Origin: Paraburkholderia guartelaensis
GTDB taxonomy: Bacteria; Pseudomonadota; Gammaproteobacteria; Burkholderiales; Burkholderiaceae
Direction of reading: 5' to 3'
DNA length: 64,000 nt
Assembly: GCF_004353905.1 (NCBI RefSeq)
Contig: NZ_SMOD01000018.1
Span: 451 to 64,450 of the forward strand
In this document: piece by piece, positions 26,168 through 33,807 of the stretch
Layout: each line of letters opens with the position of its first letter
How positions within the stretch are numbered: the first letter of the stretch is position 1
The notes under the pieces: model-generated
Database searches by the model: none
Told to the model about the DNA's origin: nothing
The model's input: only the letters and a program-made list of their open reading frames with translations
Program-made: the position numbers and the translations under genes

Positions 26168-26269
26168 TGCGACGGCGCAATGCGAGCGCCTTCGGAGCGG
26201 TTGATTGCCTGGAGGTGCAATATGGACGGCGGCCGGCGCGTCCCTGCGCGGCAATGTCAGGAGTGGGTC

Positions 26270-26632
26270 ATGAAATCGAATCTGCGATGCGCCGTGCTTG
26301 CGTCTTTTCTGTTGACCGCCGCTGGCATGGCGCATGCCCAAACGGAAAATGCGCCGACGGACGCGTCGATGGCGCCGAGCACGACCCAGGCGGCGCCCAG
26401 CGAGAAGAAGGCGGACCGCGCACTTGCCCGTGCCGTGCGGCGCGCGTTGTCGAGGGCGCAGGGATTCAACGTGTCCGGCGTTTTCGTTCGTGCGCGCAGC
26501 GGCGCTGTGACGCTGAGCGGCACGGTTCGCACTGGCGACCAGATCCGCCAGGCGGAAGAGGTTGCGCGTTCGGTGCAAGGCGTGAATTCGGTGTCGAACA
26601 AGCTAACGCTCTTTCACGGCGGGAAGGGCTGA
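26270..26632 (+). CDS. Exported BON-domain protein
   Basis: A 120-residue protein with a signal peptide (MKSNLRCAVLASFLLTAAG, ending AHAQ). A Ser/Thr/Pro linker precedes a single BON domain at about residues 45-117 (RALSRAQGFNVSGVFVRA, VTLSGTVRTGDQIRQAEEVA, GVNSVSNKLT). BON domains bind phospholipid or other envelope surfaces, and such proteins are often osmotically or stress induced. AGGAG lies upstream of the ATG. It sits alone on the plus strand. Confidence 0.82.
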   Translation: MKSNLRCAVLASFLLTAAGMAHAQTENAPTDASMAPSTTQAAPSEKKADRALARAVRRALSRAQGFNVSGVFVRARSGAVTLSGTVRTGDQIRQAEEVARSVQGVNSVSNKLTLFHGGKG

Positions 26633-26694
26633 GTACACCACGTTGGCATGCGCACGCTGATTGTGCAGGATGTGCAGATCAGCGTGCGGCCCTC

Positions 26695-27015
26695 TCAATA
26701 CGAGAATCCGGCTAGTGCGATCACGGCGACAAAAACACCAAGCGGCACAAGGTGCGAAAAATCGCGGTGACGCAGAACGGTCAAGACCGCCGCTGCAATG
26801 ATTAGCGCTCCGAGCGCGAGGCCAATCATGCGAGTTGCCGGTAGCGCAATCAGAACGGCGGACAACATCTCCAGTGCGCCGGTCAAACGACCCCACCAGC
26901 GCGGGAAACCCCACCGGGCGTAATCGCTTTGCGACGCGGGCGTGCCGATCGCGTTGAAGAGACCTGCGCCAAAGAAGCCGGCGACGAGCAGCCAGATCGA
27001 AAGTGTATGGACCAT
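26695..27015 (-). CDS. DoxX-like membrane protein
   Basis: A 106-residue protein with four hydrophobic segments. GFFGAGLFNAIG and the WGRLTGALEMLSAVLIALP stretch match the DoxX family (short form LTGALEMLSAVLI). It begins one base after the stop of the preceding gene, so the two form an operon, and that operon is divergent from the TetR gene. DoxX proteins are small membrane subunits linked to thiol or quinone redox; precise role unknown. Confidence 0.78.
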   Translation of the reverse strand: MVHTLSIWLLVAGFFGAGLFNAIGTPASQSDYARWGFPRWWGRLTGALEMLSAVLIALPATRMIGLALGALIIAAAVLTVLRHRDFSHLVPLGVFVAVIALAGFSY

Positions 27016-27016
27016 C

Positions 27017-27397
27017 TCAGCGCGCTCCCATCATCATCGAAATCGCCGTAAAGACCATCAGCGCGGCCGTCGCGCCATGCATGCCGAAGGCGCTTTTGGT
27101 GGAGCCTTTCGCGGCAAGAATGAGCAGCATGTCGCCAACAGGGATGACGGCTTCCACGAGCAGGACGACGCCGACCCAAAGCGGCGTGCCCCACACCATG
27201 AACGCCAGGACCACCAATCCCGACGCAATGTCGCGCACACCCTTGAGCCGAAGCCACCAGGCGATATTGGCGCCGCTTTCTGGAAGCGGCAGGCCGAAAC
27301 TGCGTGTCGCGGCCAGCGGCCTCACAAGATAGTGGGTGCCGATCGCGAGAATCGCGAGGGCAAGGAACAGCGCCAGTCCGAACGAAAACCCATGCAT
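27017..27397 (-). CDS. Four-helix membrane protein, DUF4267-like
   Basis: A 126-residue membrane protein with four hydrophobic segments; TRSFGLPLPE and LRLKGVRDIASGLVV are conserved-looking landmarks that I associate with DUF4267. First gene of a two-gene operon with the DoxX-like gene and divergent from the TetR regulator gene, whose repression target it probably is. Confidence 0.72.
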   Translation of the reverse strand: MHGFSFGLALFLALAILAIGTHYLVRPLAATRSFGLPLPESGANIAWWLRLKGVRDIASGLVVLAFMVWGTPLWVGVVLLVEAVIPVGDMLLILAAKGSTKSAFGMHGATAALMVFTAISMMMGAR

Positions 27398-27438
27398 TGC
27401 AGAGTCCTATGCTTCGTGGTGTAGTGACGGAATATAAT

Positions 27439-27451
27439 CTAGCAATGCTAG
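27439..27451. promoter_or_regulatory. Palindromic operator for the TetR regulator
   Basis: CTAGCAATGCTAG is a 13-bp palindrome with one central base, in the 114-bp gap between the divergent membrane-protein operon and the TetR gene. TetR dimers bind such palindromes, so it probably controls both directions. Confidence 0.5.
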
Positions 27452-27511
27452 TTTTTCAAGCTTCCGTATCATCACGGGCATCGGGACCATTCGGGGTAGG
27501 AGGATGAAAAG

Positions 27512-28108
27512 TTGAGTATTGCCGAGCGCAAAGGCAGGCAACGGGCTGAGCGCGAGTCCCGCATCGTCGCGGCTGCGCGCCTGATCGCGGAGCGGGACGG
27601 ATGGGATGCCGTCACGGTTCGCCGCCTCGCCGAAGAGATCGAATACAGCCAGCCCGTCCTCTACTCGCATTTCGAGAATCGGGACGCAATCGTGGCAGCC
27701 GTTGCAGTCGAGGGCTTTCAGGAACTCGCAGTGGCGCTACGGGAAGCGGCGCATGGATCGGCGGGGCAGGAAAACGCCCTAGAGAATGTCGCCATGGCCT
27801 ATCTCGGCTTTGCCGTACGGTGTCCCGCGCTCTACGAGGCGATGTTCACGCTCCCGACCGAACTGCGGTTTGCCGACGCTGAAACCCGACCGGAATTGCG
27901 GGCAGGTTTCGAAGCGCTCGCGTCGGTCGTCGCGCCGTTCAGCGCCGATGTCGAGAACGTGACCGAGACCTTTTGGGCAGCCCTGCATGGGCTCGCCGAA
28001 CTCGAACGTTCAGGCCGAATCCGGCCCGGTGCGCGGGTTGAGCGCATCATGCTGGTCGTCCGGGCAGTCATCGCTTCGCGAAACAGCTCGCTCGACCCCG
28101 GCTCATAA
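27512..28108 (+). CDS. TetR-family repressor
   Basis: A 198-residue regulator. The helix-turn-helix lies at about residues 18-62 (IVAAARLIAERDGWDAVTVRR, short form TVRRLAEEIEYSQPVLYSHF). The start is a TTG: AGGAGG is centred 8 bases upstream at ideal distance, while the ATG between them would give only Met-Lys-Ser and stop. The C-terminal ligand domain is of the TetR_C type with a WAALHGLAELERSGR motif. It is divergent from the DoxX/DUF4267-like operon. Confidence 0.87.
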   Translation: MSIAERKGRQRAERESRIVAAARLIAERDGWDAVTVRRLAEEIEYSQPVLYSHFENRDAIVAAVAVEGFQELAVALREAAHGSAGQENALENVAMAYLGFAVRCPALYEAMFTLPTELRFADAETRPELRAGFEALASVVAPFSADVENVTETFWAALHGLAELERSGRIRPGARVERIMLVVRAVIASRNSSLDPGS

Positions 28109-28128
28109 GGCAGCACCTCGACGAACCA

Positions 28129-28168
28129 AATAAAAATGGCGCCGCAGGCATTCAGCCTGCGGCGCCAT
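28129..28168 (-). terminator. Rho-independent terminator of acnB
   Basis: On the minus strand a perfect 14-bp stem ATGGCGCCGCAGGC / GCCTGCGGCGCCAT with a five-base loop is followed by TTTTTATTT. It lies 60 bp past the acnB stop and also separates acnB from the convergent TetR gene. Confidence 0.8.
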
Positions 28169-28228
28169 GGTCCGGCGCTACGGCGCAGATCTAGAACAAC
28201 AGTTCCGCGCCGTACTCCAGCATCACAC

Positions 28229-30814
28229 TTACATCGTCACCGTATCGGCCACTTCCTTGAAGTCGGCGATCTGGTCGAAGTTCATGTATTGATAGATCTT
28301 GTCGCCATTGGCGTTGAGCACGCCCATATCGGCCATGTACTCTTCCTTCGTCGGGATCTTGCCCAGACGCGAGCAGATCGCCGCCAGTTCCGCCGAGCCG
28401 AGGTACACGTTCGTGTTCTTGCCCAGACGGTTCGGGAAGTTACGCGTCGAGGTCGACATGACCGTTGCGCCTTCGCGCACTTGTGCCTGGTTACCCATGC
28501 ACAGCGAGCAGCCCGGCATTTCGGTACGCGCGCCAGCCGTGCCGAACACGCCGTAGTGGCCTTCTTCGGTCAGCTGCTTCTGGTCCATCTTGGTCGGCGG
28601 AGCGACCCACAGCTTGACCGGAATGTCGCGCTTGCCTTCGAGCAGCTTCGATGCGGCACGGAAGTGACCGATGTTGGTCATGCACGAGCCGATGAACACT
28701 TCGTCGATCTTCGCGCCGGCAACGTCCGACAGCGTCTTCACGTCGTCCGGATCGTTCGGGCAGGCCACGATCGGCTCATGCACGTCGGCCAGGTCGATTT
28801 CGATGACGGCGGCGTACTCGGCGTCCGCATCCGGTTGCAGCAGTTGCGGGTCGGCCAGCCACGCTTCCATCGCCTTGATACGGCGCTGCAGGCTGCGCGG
28901 GTCCTGGTAGCCCTGGGCGATCATCCACTTCAGCAGCGTGATGTTGCTGTTGAGGTATTCGATGATCGGTTCCTTGTTCAGGTGGACCGTGCAACCGGCG
29001 GCCGAACGCTCAGCCGACGCATCCGAGAGTTCGAACGCTTGCTCGACCTTCAGATCGGGCAGGCCTTCGATTTCGAGAATGCGGCCCGAGAAGATGTTCT
29101 TCTTGCCTTGCTTGGCAACCGTCAGCGAGCCTTGCTTGATCGCCCACAGCGGGATCGCGTTGACGAGGTCACGCAGCGTGACGCCCGGCTGCATCTTGCC
29201 CTTGAAGCGCACGAGCACCGATTCCGGCATGTCCAGCGGCATCGTGCCGGTGGCGGCCGCGAAGGCGACGAGACCCGAGCCTGCCGGGAAGCTGATGCCG
29301 ATCGGGAAGCGCGTGTGCGAGTCGCCGCCGGTGCCGACGGTGTCGGGCAGCAGCATGCGGTTCAGCCACGAGTGGATCACGCCGTCGCCCGGACGCAGCG
29401 CGATACCGCCGCGGTTGCTGATGAAGTTCGGCAGCGTCTGGTGCGTCTTCACGTCCACCGGCTTCGGATAAGCGGCCGTGTGGCAGAACGACTGCATGAC
29501 GAGGTCGGCCGAGAAGCCGAGGCACGCCAGGTCCTTCAGTTCGTCGCGGGTCATCGGGCCGGTCGTATCTTGCGAGCCGACCGAGGTCATCTTCGGTTCG
29601 CAGTACGTGCCCGGACGCACGCCCTGGCCTTCCGGCAGACCGCATGCGCGGCCGACCATCTTCTGCGCGAGCGAGAAGCCCTTGCCGGTATCGGCCGGGT
29701 TTTGCGGCAGGCGGAACAGCGTCGACGGAGCCAGACCCAGCGCTTCACGCGCCTTGGCGGTCAGGCCGCGGCCGATGATCAGCGGAATGCGGCCGCCGGC
29801 GCGCACTTCGTCGAACAGCACGTCGGACTTGACCTGGAATTCGGCGATGACTGCGCCGTTCTTCAGTGCCTTGCCTTCGTACGGGCGCAGTTCGACCACG
29901 TCGCCCATTTCCATCTGCGACACGTCGAGTTCGATCGGCAGCGCGCCGGCATCTTCCATCGTGTTGTAGAAGATCGGGGCGATCTTGCCGCCGAGGCACA
30001 CGCCGCCGAAGCGCTTGTTCGGGATGTAGGGGATGTCTTCGCCCGTGAACCACAGCACCGAGTTGGTCGCCGACTTGCGCGAGGAGCCGGTGCCGACCAC
30101 GTCGCCCACGTAGGCGACCAGGTGGCCCTTTTCCTTCAGCGATTCGATGAACTTGACCGGGCCGCGCTTGCCGTCTTCTTCCGGCGTGATGCCGGGACGG
30201 GCGTTCTTCAGCATCGCCAGCGCGTGCAGCGGGATATCCGGGCGGGTGGTTGCGTCCGGGGCCGGCGAGAGGTCGTCGGTGTTGGTTTCGCCCGTCACCT
30301 TGAACACGGTGATGGTCAGGCTCTGCGGCACTTCCGGACGGCTCGTGAACCATTCGGCGTCGGCCCAGCTTTGCAGCACGGCCTTTGCGTTGGCATTGCC
30401 GCTATCGGCCAGTTCCTTGACGTCGTGGAACTGGTCGAACATCAGCAGGGTTTTCTTCAGCGCATCGGCGGCAACGGTGCCCACTTCGGCGTCGGACAGC
30501 AGCGCGATCAGCGGGGCGATGTTGTAGCCGCCCAGCATCGTGCCGAGCAGTTCGGTGGCGCGAGCGCGCGAGATCAGTGCGCAGGCGGTTTCGCCCTTGG
30601 CCACGGCGGCCAGGAACCCGGCCTTCACGCGGGCGGCTTCGTCAACGCCTGCCGGCACGCGGTTGGTGATCAGCTCGACCAGCGTCTGCTCTTCGCCAGC
30701 GGGCGGATTCGTCAGCAGTTCCACCAGTTCGGCGGTCTGCTGAGCCGTAAGCGGCAGGGGAGGAATGCCGAGCGCGGCGCGTGCGGCTACGTGAGCGCGA
30801 AAATTTTCAAGCAT
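28229..30814 (-). CDS. acnB: Aconitate hydratase B
   Basis: An 861-residue bifunctional aconitase / 2-methylisocitrate dehydratase of the tricarboxylic acid cycle. The cluster cysteines are in IGSCMTNIG and GCSLCMGNQ, and the swivel-domain order is the reversed AcnB one, with an N-terminal HEAT-like domain (MLENFRAHVAARAALG). Length equals the usual 865 or so. The start used is the first ATG before MLENF; an upstream extension is not supported. The gene is monocistronic, with a strong promoter upstream and a terminator downstream. Confidence 0.97.
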   Translation of the reverse strand: MLENFRAHVAARAALGIPPLPLTAQQTAELVELLTNPPAGEEQTLVELITNRVPAGVDEAARVKAGFLAAVAKGETACALISRARATELLGTMLGGYNIAPLIALLSDAEVGTVAADALKKTLLMFDQFHDVKELADSGNANAKAVLQSWADAEWFTSRPEVPQSLTITVFKVTGETNTDDLSPAPDATTRPDIPLHALAMLKNARPGITPEEDGKRGPVKFIESLKEKGHLVAYVGDVVGTGSSRKSATNSVLWFTGEDIPYIPNKRFGGVCLGGKIAPIFYNTMEDAGALPIELDVSQMEMGDVVELRPYEGKALKNGAVIAEFQVKSDVLFDEVRAGGRIPLIIGRGLTAKAREALGLAPSTLFRLPQNPADTGKGFSLAQKMVGRACGLPEGQGVRPGTYCEPKMTSVGSQDTTGPMTRDELKDLACLGFSADLVMQSFCHTAAYPKPVDVKTHQTLPNFISNRGGIALRPGDGVIHSWLNRMLLPDTVGTGGDSHTRFPIGISFPAGSGLVAFAAATGTMPLDMPESVLVRFKGKMQPGVTLRDLVNAIPLWAIKQGSLTVAKQGKKNIFSGRILEIEGLPDLKVEQAFELSDASAERSAAGCTVHLNKEPIIEYLNSNITLLKWMIAQGYQDPRSLQRRIKAMEAWLADPQLLQPDADAEYAAVIEIDLADVHEPIVACPNDPDDVKTLSDVAGAKIDEVFIGSCMTNIGHFRAASKLLEGKRDIPVKLWVAPPTKMDQKQLTEEGHYGVFGTAGARTEMPGCSLCMGNQAQVREGATVMSTSTRNFPNRLGKNTNVYLGSAELAAICSRLGKIPTKEEYMADMGVLNANGDKIYQYMNFDQIADFKEVADTVTM

Positions 30815-30848
30815 TGGGGGACCTACTGGTATTGCGTTTGAAGGCGAA

Positions 30849-30883
30849 GGCTTTTCAGGCACTCCGAGGCTTTTCCAGGCACT
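30849..30883 (-). repeat. Tandem imperfect repeat in the acnB 5' leader
   Basis: Two near-identical copies, GGCTTTTCAGGCACT (30849-30863) and GGCTTTTCCAGGCACT (30868-30883), differ by one inserted base. They lie between the -10 and the start codon, in the untranslated leader on the minus strand. Confidence 0.6.
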
Positions 30884-30895
30884 GCTTTGATCGCG

Positions 30896-30924
30896 ATTTT
30901 AAGCGCAATACGATATAACGTCAA
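30896..30924 (-). promoter_or_regulatory. Sigma-70 promoter of acnB
   Basis: On the minus strand, TTGACG (30924-30919), a 17-bp spacer, and TAAAAT (30901-30896) form a near-consensus promoter, giving a leader of about 75-80 bases. Confidence 0.75.
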
Positions 30925-30946
30925 ATGTCTTATGTCTTATATAAGA
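30925..30946. promoter_or_regulatory. Operator-like repeats upstream of the acnB -35
   Basis: A perfect 12-bp palindrome TCTTATATAAGA (30935-30946) overlaps the second of two direct copies of ATGTCTTA (30925-30932 and 30932-30939), abutting the -35 of acnB. A GntR-type or other dimeric TCA-cycle regulator could bind here. Confidence 0.5.
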
Positions 30947-30993
30947 GTTGGCCGCGACGCCGATGGCTACGTGAAAAAGCCTGCGATTTTCCT

Positions 30994-31380
30994 TCAGGGC
31001 TTGCGTCCGAACGCTTCCCGAAGCTTTCCTTTCGCTTTCGTGAGTGTGTCGCGCCGCGATTTGGGCAGATTTTTGCCCGCGCGGTTGATGTAGAAGTTCA
31101 GCATCGACATCGCCGACTGAAACGGCGTGCCCTTGCGCCGCCGGCTGTGCAGCGCCGACTCCTTGAGCGAGCGGGCGATCGCTTCGGCGCTGCCGGACTT
31201 GAATACACCGGACTCGATGTCCATGGCGTCGCTCGTCTCGTTCACGTGCTTCGACCACTTGTTCGTGGCGGCGCTCGTGGCGCTTTTCGTGTGACTTTTC
31301 GCGGCGCTCGCGTGGGCATGACGCTGACGCGCGGGGCGGCCGCTCTTGCGCCGCGTAGAAGGATGCTGGCTCGTGCTCAT
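30994..31380 (-). CDS. Small basic protein, DUF3175-like
   Basis: A 128-residue Lys/Arg/Ser-rich protein. The basic N-terminal third (TRRKSGRPARQRHAHASAAK) is followed by a conserved-looking core, NKWSKHVNETSDAMDIESGVF (written in parts), then SAEAIARSLKESA and a basic helix SMLNFYINRAGKNLPKSRRD. I associate it with DUF3175, from memory. The start has GGGAGGAG upstream. Longer in-frame starts lack a ribosome site. It is divergent from the gene at 31538. Confidence 0.75.
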   Translation of the reverse strand: MSTSQHPSTRRKSGRPARQRHAHASAAKSHTKSATSAATNKWSKHVNETSDAMDIESGVFKSGSAEAIARSLKESALHSRRRKGTPFQSAMSMLNFYINRAGKNLPKSRRDTLTKAKGKLREAFGRKP

Positions 31381-31410
31381 GACTCCTCCCATCAGACGAT
31401 TCTCCCGCTG

Positions 31411-31426
31411 CGCAAATGCGATACCG
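31411..31426 (-). promoter_or_regulatory. Weak sigma-54-like element before the DUF3175-like gene
   Basis: On the minus strand, GGTATCGCATTTGC (GG at 31425-31424, GC at 31413-31412) has GG-N10-GC spacing and a TTTGC -12 box but a poor -24 box, 32 bp from the start codon. Confidence 0.3.
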
Positions 31427-31447
31427 TCTGCGCAATGAACCGAGGTC

Positions 31448-31463
31448 CGGCACGCCCCATGCG
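31448..31463 (+). promoter_or_regulatory. Candidate sigma-54 promoter for the gene at 31538
   Basis: CGGCACGCCCCATGCG has GGCACG and ATGC with GG-N10-GC spacing, ending 76 bp before the start codon. Confidence 0.45.
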
Positions 31464-31537
31464 ACCGCGTAGGCGTGCACGCGCGCGGTGTGAGGAAAAC
31501 GGATCGCGCGCAGAACCGGCAAGGGAGGCAGTCGATC

Positions 31538-31828
31538 ATGAAGTCAACTCCACGCTACGAAGTGAATGTCTGCGGAGGCGATTTCCAGCATGTCAGGGAA
31601 TGCTTTCGCGAATGGAAAAACGAAACGCTCATCTATCGAAAGGACCAGAAGATGTTCGAGGGACGCAACGAGGTGCGTCCGCTGGAAAAGCGCGAGTACG
31701 ACAACACGGAGCAGGCCCGCAAGGCGCTGCAGAACGCCTGCAGCCCGCAAGATCGCTATGCGCTGGCTGCTGAAGTCAGCAACGGCGAACGCGACATGTG
31801 GATCGTGATGGCGGCTTACAGGGAATAG
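31538..31828 (+). CDS. Small conserved-looking protein, unknown
   Basis: A 96-residue soluble protein (MKSTPRYEVNVCGGDFQHV) with mixed charged helices and an aromatic C-terminus MWIVMAAYRE. GGGAGG lies upstream of the ATG. Its start region faces the divergent DUF3175-like gene. No family recognised. Confidence 0.7.
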   Translation: MKSTPRYEVNVCGGDFQHVRECFREWKNETLIYRKDQKMFEGRNEVRPLEKREYDNTEQARKALQNACSPQDRYALAAEVSNGERDMWIVMAAYRE

Positions 31829-31971
31829 CTGGACGTAGCAGCGGCGCGGGACAGTGCGCGGCAGGCAAAAGCGAATGACGGGGCAGACGGCAAGGAGGTA
31901 GAAAACGGGGGTAGAAAAATTACAAGCGCGGTGGGCGGATTTGCAACTGCCGCGCACAAGGGAGGGATCAG

Positions 31972-32202
31972 ATGAAAAGCACTGCGAAATCGGGTGCATA
32001 TCTGGCCAGGCCGCGCGCCCGTTTGTGGGTCCGCTCGTGGCCGCGTTTGTGGCTGCTCGGCGCGGCCGCGCTGGCGCTCGGCTGTACGGCCTGCAAACGT
32101 GCGGACGAAGGGGCGCGGCCACAAACCCAGGATTCTTCGAGTAGCCAGATGTCGGCGCCAGCCGTCGCGCAACCAGCGCCGGCGAGTGGTCCGAAATCAT
32201 GA
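31972..32202 (+). CDS. Small putative lipoprotein, unknown
   Basis: A 76-residue protein with a basic N-terminus, a hydrophobic segment (LWLLGAAALALGCTAC) ending in two Cys that could serve as a lipid-attachment site (sequence before them is a poor lipobox), and a Ser/Gln/Pro-rich tail. GGGAGGG lies upstream. The next small gene starts 38 bp later. Confidence 0.6.
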   Translation: MKSTAKSGAYLARPRARLWVRSWPRLWLLGAAALALGCTACKRADEGARPQTQDSSSSQMSAPAVAQPAPASGPKS

Positions 32203-32240
32203 ACAGGATGCCTCGCATCCACACCCTTAAGGAGCGGATG

Positions 32241-32510
32241 ATGGGTCTTTCAACACAAAACCCCAGGCCGGATGAGGCCACCGAAACCGGCGACGAACTC
32301 GCCACCGGCAAGCAACCGGCGCAGGAGAAACCCGCTCGGGGTGCGCCGGGCAGCTTTGATCAACCGGAGTCGCGGCCCGAGTTCATGCCGCGTGAGGGCG
32401 GCCCGCATCCAGAGCAGACGGCAGAGGTGCCGCTCGGCCACCACGGCCGGGCGGAGCCACCAGGGTCGTTCGGGCACAACAGTGCGCCCGTGAAAAGAAA
32501 GGGCGGTTAG
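32241..32510 (+). CDS. Small hydrophilic protein, unknown
   Basis: An 89-residue disordered-looking protein rich in Pro, Glu, Gly and Gln (MGLSTQNPRPDEATETGDE). AAGGAG lies six bases before the second ATG of an ATG-ATG pair, so this start (not 32238) is chosen. No family recognised. Confidence 0.62.
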   Translation: MGLSTQNPRPDEATETGDELATGKQPAQEKPARGAPGSFDQPESRPEFMPREGGPHPEQTAEVPLGHHGRAEPPGSFGHNSAPVKRKGG

Positions 32511-32538
32511 TCATGCGAAGCAATAGGAAGCGCTAGCT

Positions 32539-32820
32539 TCAAACGGCTTCGTACACGCGCACTTCGGGCACATCGTCCAGCAGCGGCCCGAGTGCGCCGA
32601 CGACATCCGTCGTGAACAACGCGCTTTCCAGGTACGCCTGCGCATGCTCGACGCTATCGAAGCCGTGCAGCACCTGCACGTCTGCTTCGCGCACGAGCAG
32701 TTCCTTCGATTTCGCGCCCGCTATCGTTTCGAGAAACGGCGTCTTGTACTGCCGGTAGACGCCGGCGGCGGCCGCGCGTTTGCTGGCGGCGATCTTCAGG
32801 GTGATTTGCAGATAGGCCAT
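32539..32820 (-). CDS. Small ABM/EthD-like stress-responsive protein
   Basis: A 93-residue protein of ferredoxin-like fold (MAYLQITLKIAASKRAAAAG), resembling antibiotic-biosynthesis-monooxygenase-type domains: KTPFLETIAGAKSKELLVRE and VQVLHGFDSVEHAQAYLES. It lies 48 bp after the SDR gene on the same strand, so the two probably share a transcript. Enzyme activity is not proven. Confidence 0.68.
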   Translation of the reverse strand: MAYLQITLKIAASKRAAAAGVYRQYKTPFLETIAGAKSKELLVREADVQVLHGFDSVEHAQAYLESALFTTDVVGALGPLLDDVPEVRVYEAV

Positions 32821-32868
32821 GCTGTGCTCCTGTGTGTCGTGTCGAAAAATCGATACGCCGCTCGCGCT

Positions 32869-33660
32869 TCAGGCGTGGCGGCCGGCCATCACGCCGCCGT
32901 CCACGGGCAGCACGGTGCCCGTGATCCAGGAGGCGTGAGGCGAGGCGAGAAAGAGCATGGCCTCGGCAACATCCGCGGGCTGGCCGTTGCGCCCGAGCGG
33001 ATGGAACGCGTTGAACCCAGGCAGCGTCCTGCTGACCTCTTCCTCGGTCATGAACGTGCGATACACCGGCGTTTCCACGACGCCTGGCGCGACGGTATTG
33101 ATGCGGATATTCGAGGACGCCAGTTCGATGGCGAGATTGCGCGTGAGCGCATGCACGCCTGCATTGGCCGCGGAGTACGCCGCGGAAGGCGTGGCGCCGA
33201 TGGCCTGCAGCGCCCAGAGCGAACCCGTCTGCACGATTGCGCCGCCGCCACGCTTGAGCATCGCCTTTGCCGCCGCCTGCGCCATGAAGAACTTGCCTTT
33301 GAGGATCGTGTCGAGAAAGCCGTCGTATTCGGTCTCCGTCACATCGAGAAACGCTTTGGGCCGGAAAATGCCGGCGTTGTTGATGAGAATGTCGACACCA
33401 CCGAAGGCCTCGGTCGCGAGGTCGACGAGCGCAGTCGCGGTCGCGGGCAGCGCGATATCGCCGGCGTGAATGCGCACGTTGGCGCCCGAAGCGTCGATTT
33501 GCGCAGCCGCTTCGCGCAGCTTCGCCTGGTCGCGCCCGCCGATGACGACGCGCGCGCCGCCCTTCACGAGGCGCGCGGCGACTTCCTTGCCGATGCCGGA
33601 ACCGCCGCCGGTGACGATCGCGACCCTGGACGTAAAGTCAAAAGAAAAACTATGGTTCAT
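32869..33660 (-). CDS. Short-chain dehydrogenase with YxxxN instead of YxxxK
   Basis: A 263-residue classical-SDR-fold protein: TGGGSGIG cofactor loop near residue 19, NNAGIF, SLWALQAI with a Ser at the catalytic site, and the C-terminal PVDGG. The expected YxxxK reads YSAAN, so the catalytic Lys is replaced by Asn, as checked on the DNA (AAT). The ATG follows GAGGAGTCC. Likely a weak, altered or non-catalytic oxidoreductase. Divergent from the LysR gene and followed by the small ABM-like gene. Confidence 0.85.
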   Translation of the reverse strand: MNHSFSFDFTSRVAIVTGGGSGIGKEVAARLVKGGARVVIGGRDQAKLREAAAQIDASGANVRIHAGDIALPATATALVDLATEAFGGVDILINNAGIFRPKAFLDVTETEYDGFLDTILKGKFFMAQAAAKAMLKRGGGAIVQTGSLWALQAIGATPSAAYSAANAGVHALTRNLAIELASSNIRINTVAPGVVETPVYRTFMTEEEVSRTLPGFNAFHPLGRNGQPADVAEAMLFLASPHASWITGTVLPVDGGVMAGRHA

Positions 33661-33771
33661 GATGGACTCCTCGAAGCTATGGAATAGGGGCGACGCCAAC
33701 GGCAATCGATGTGCCGTGCACGTCGTCAATGCCACTCATTCTGTTCGCGTCCGCATGCACCCACAAATCAG

Positions 33772-33800
33772 ATATTCTGTCTCCTATTGATAGAAAATAT
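33772..33800. promoter_or_regulatory. Candidate LysR operator
   Basis: ATATTCTGTC and GATAGAAAATAT form an imperfect inverted repeat around CTATTGATAG in the gap between the divergent SDR and LysR genes, starting 8 bp before the LysR start. Confidence 0.35.
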
Positions 33801-33807
33801 TTAGATC

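Noticed and set aside
27504..27515. ATG before the TetR gene as start codon
   Set aside because: It reads Met-Lys-Ser then stop. AGGAGG is correctly spaced for the TTG at 27512 instead.
28136..30841. Long plus-strand open frame opposite acnB
   Set aside because: It is the antisense shadow expected in a high-GC gene; the minus-strand acnB is intact and strongly supported.
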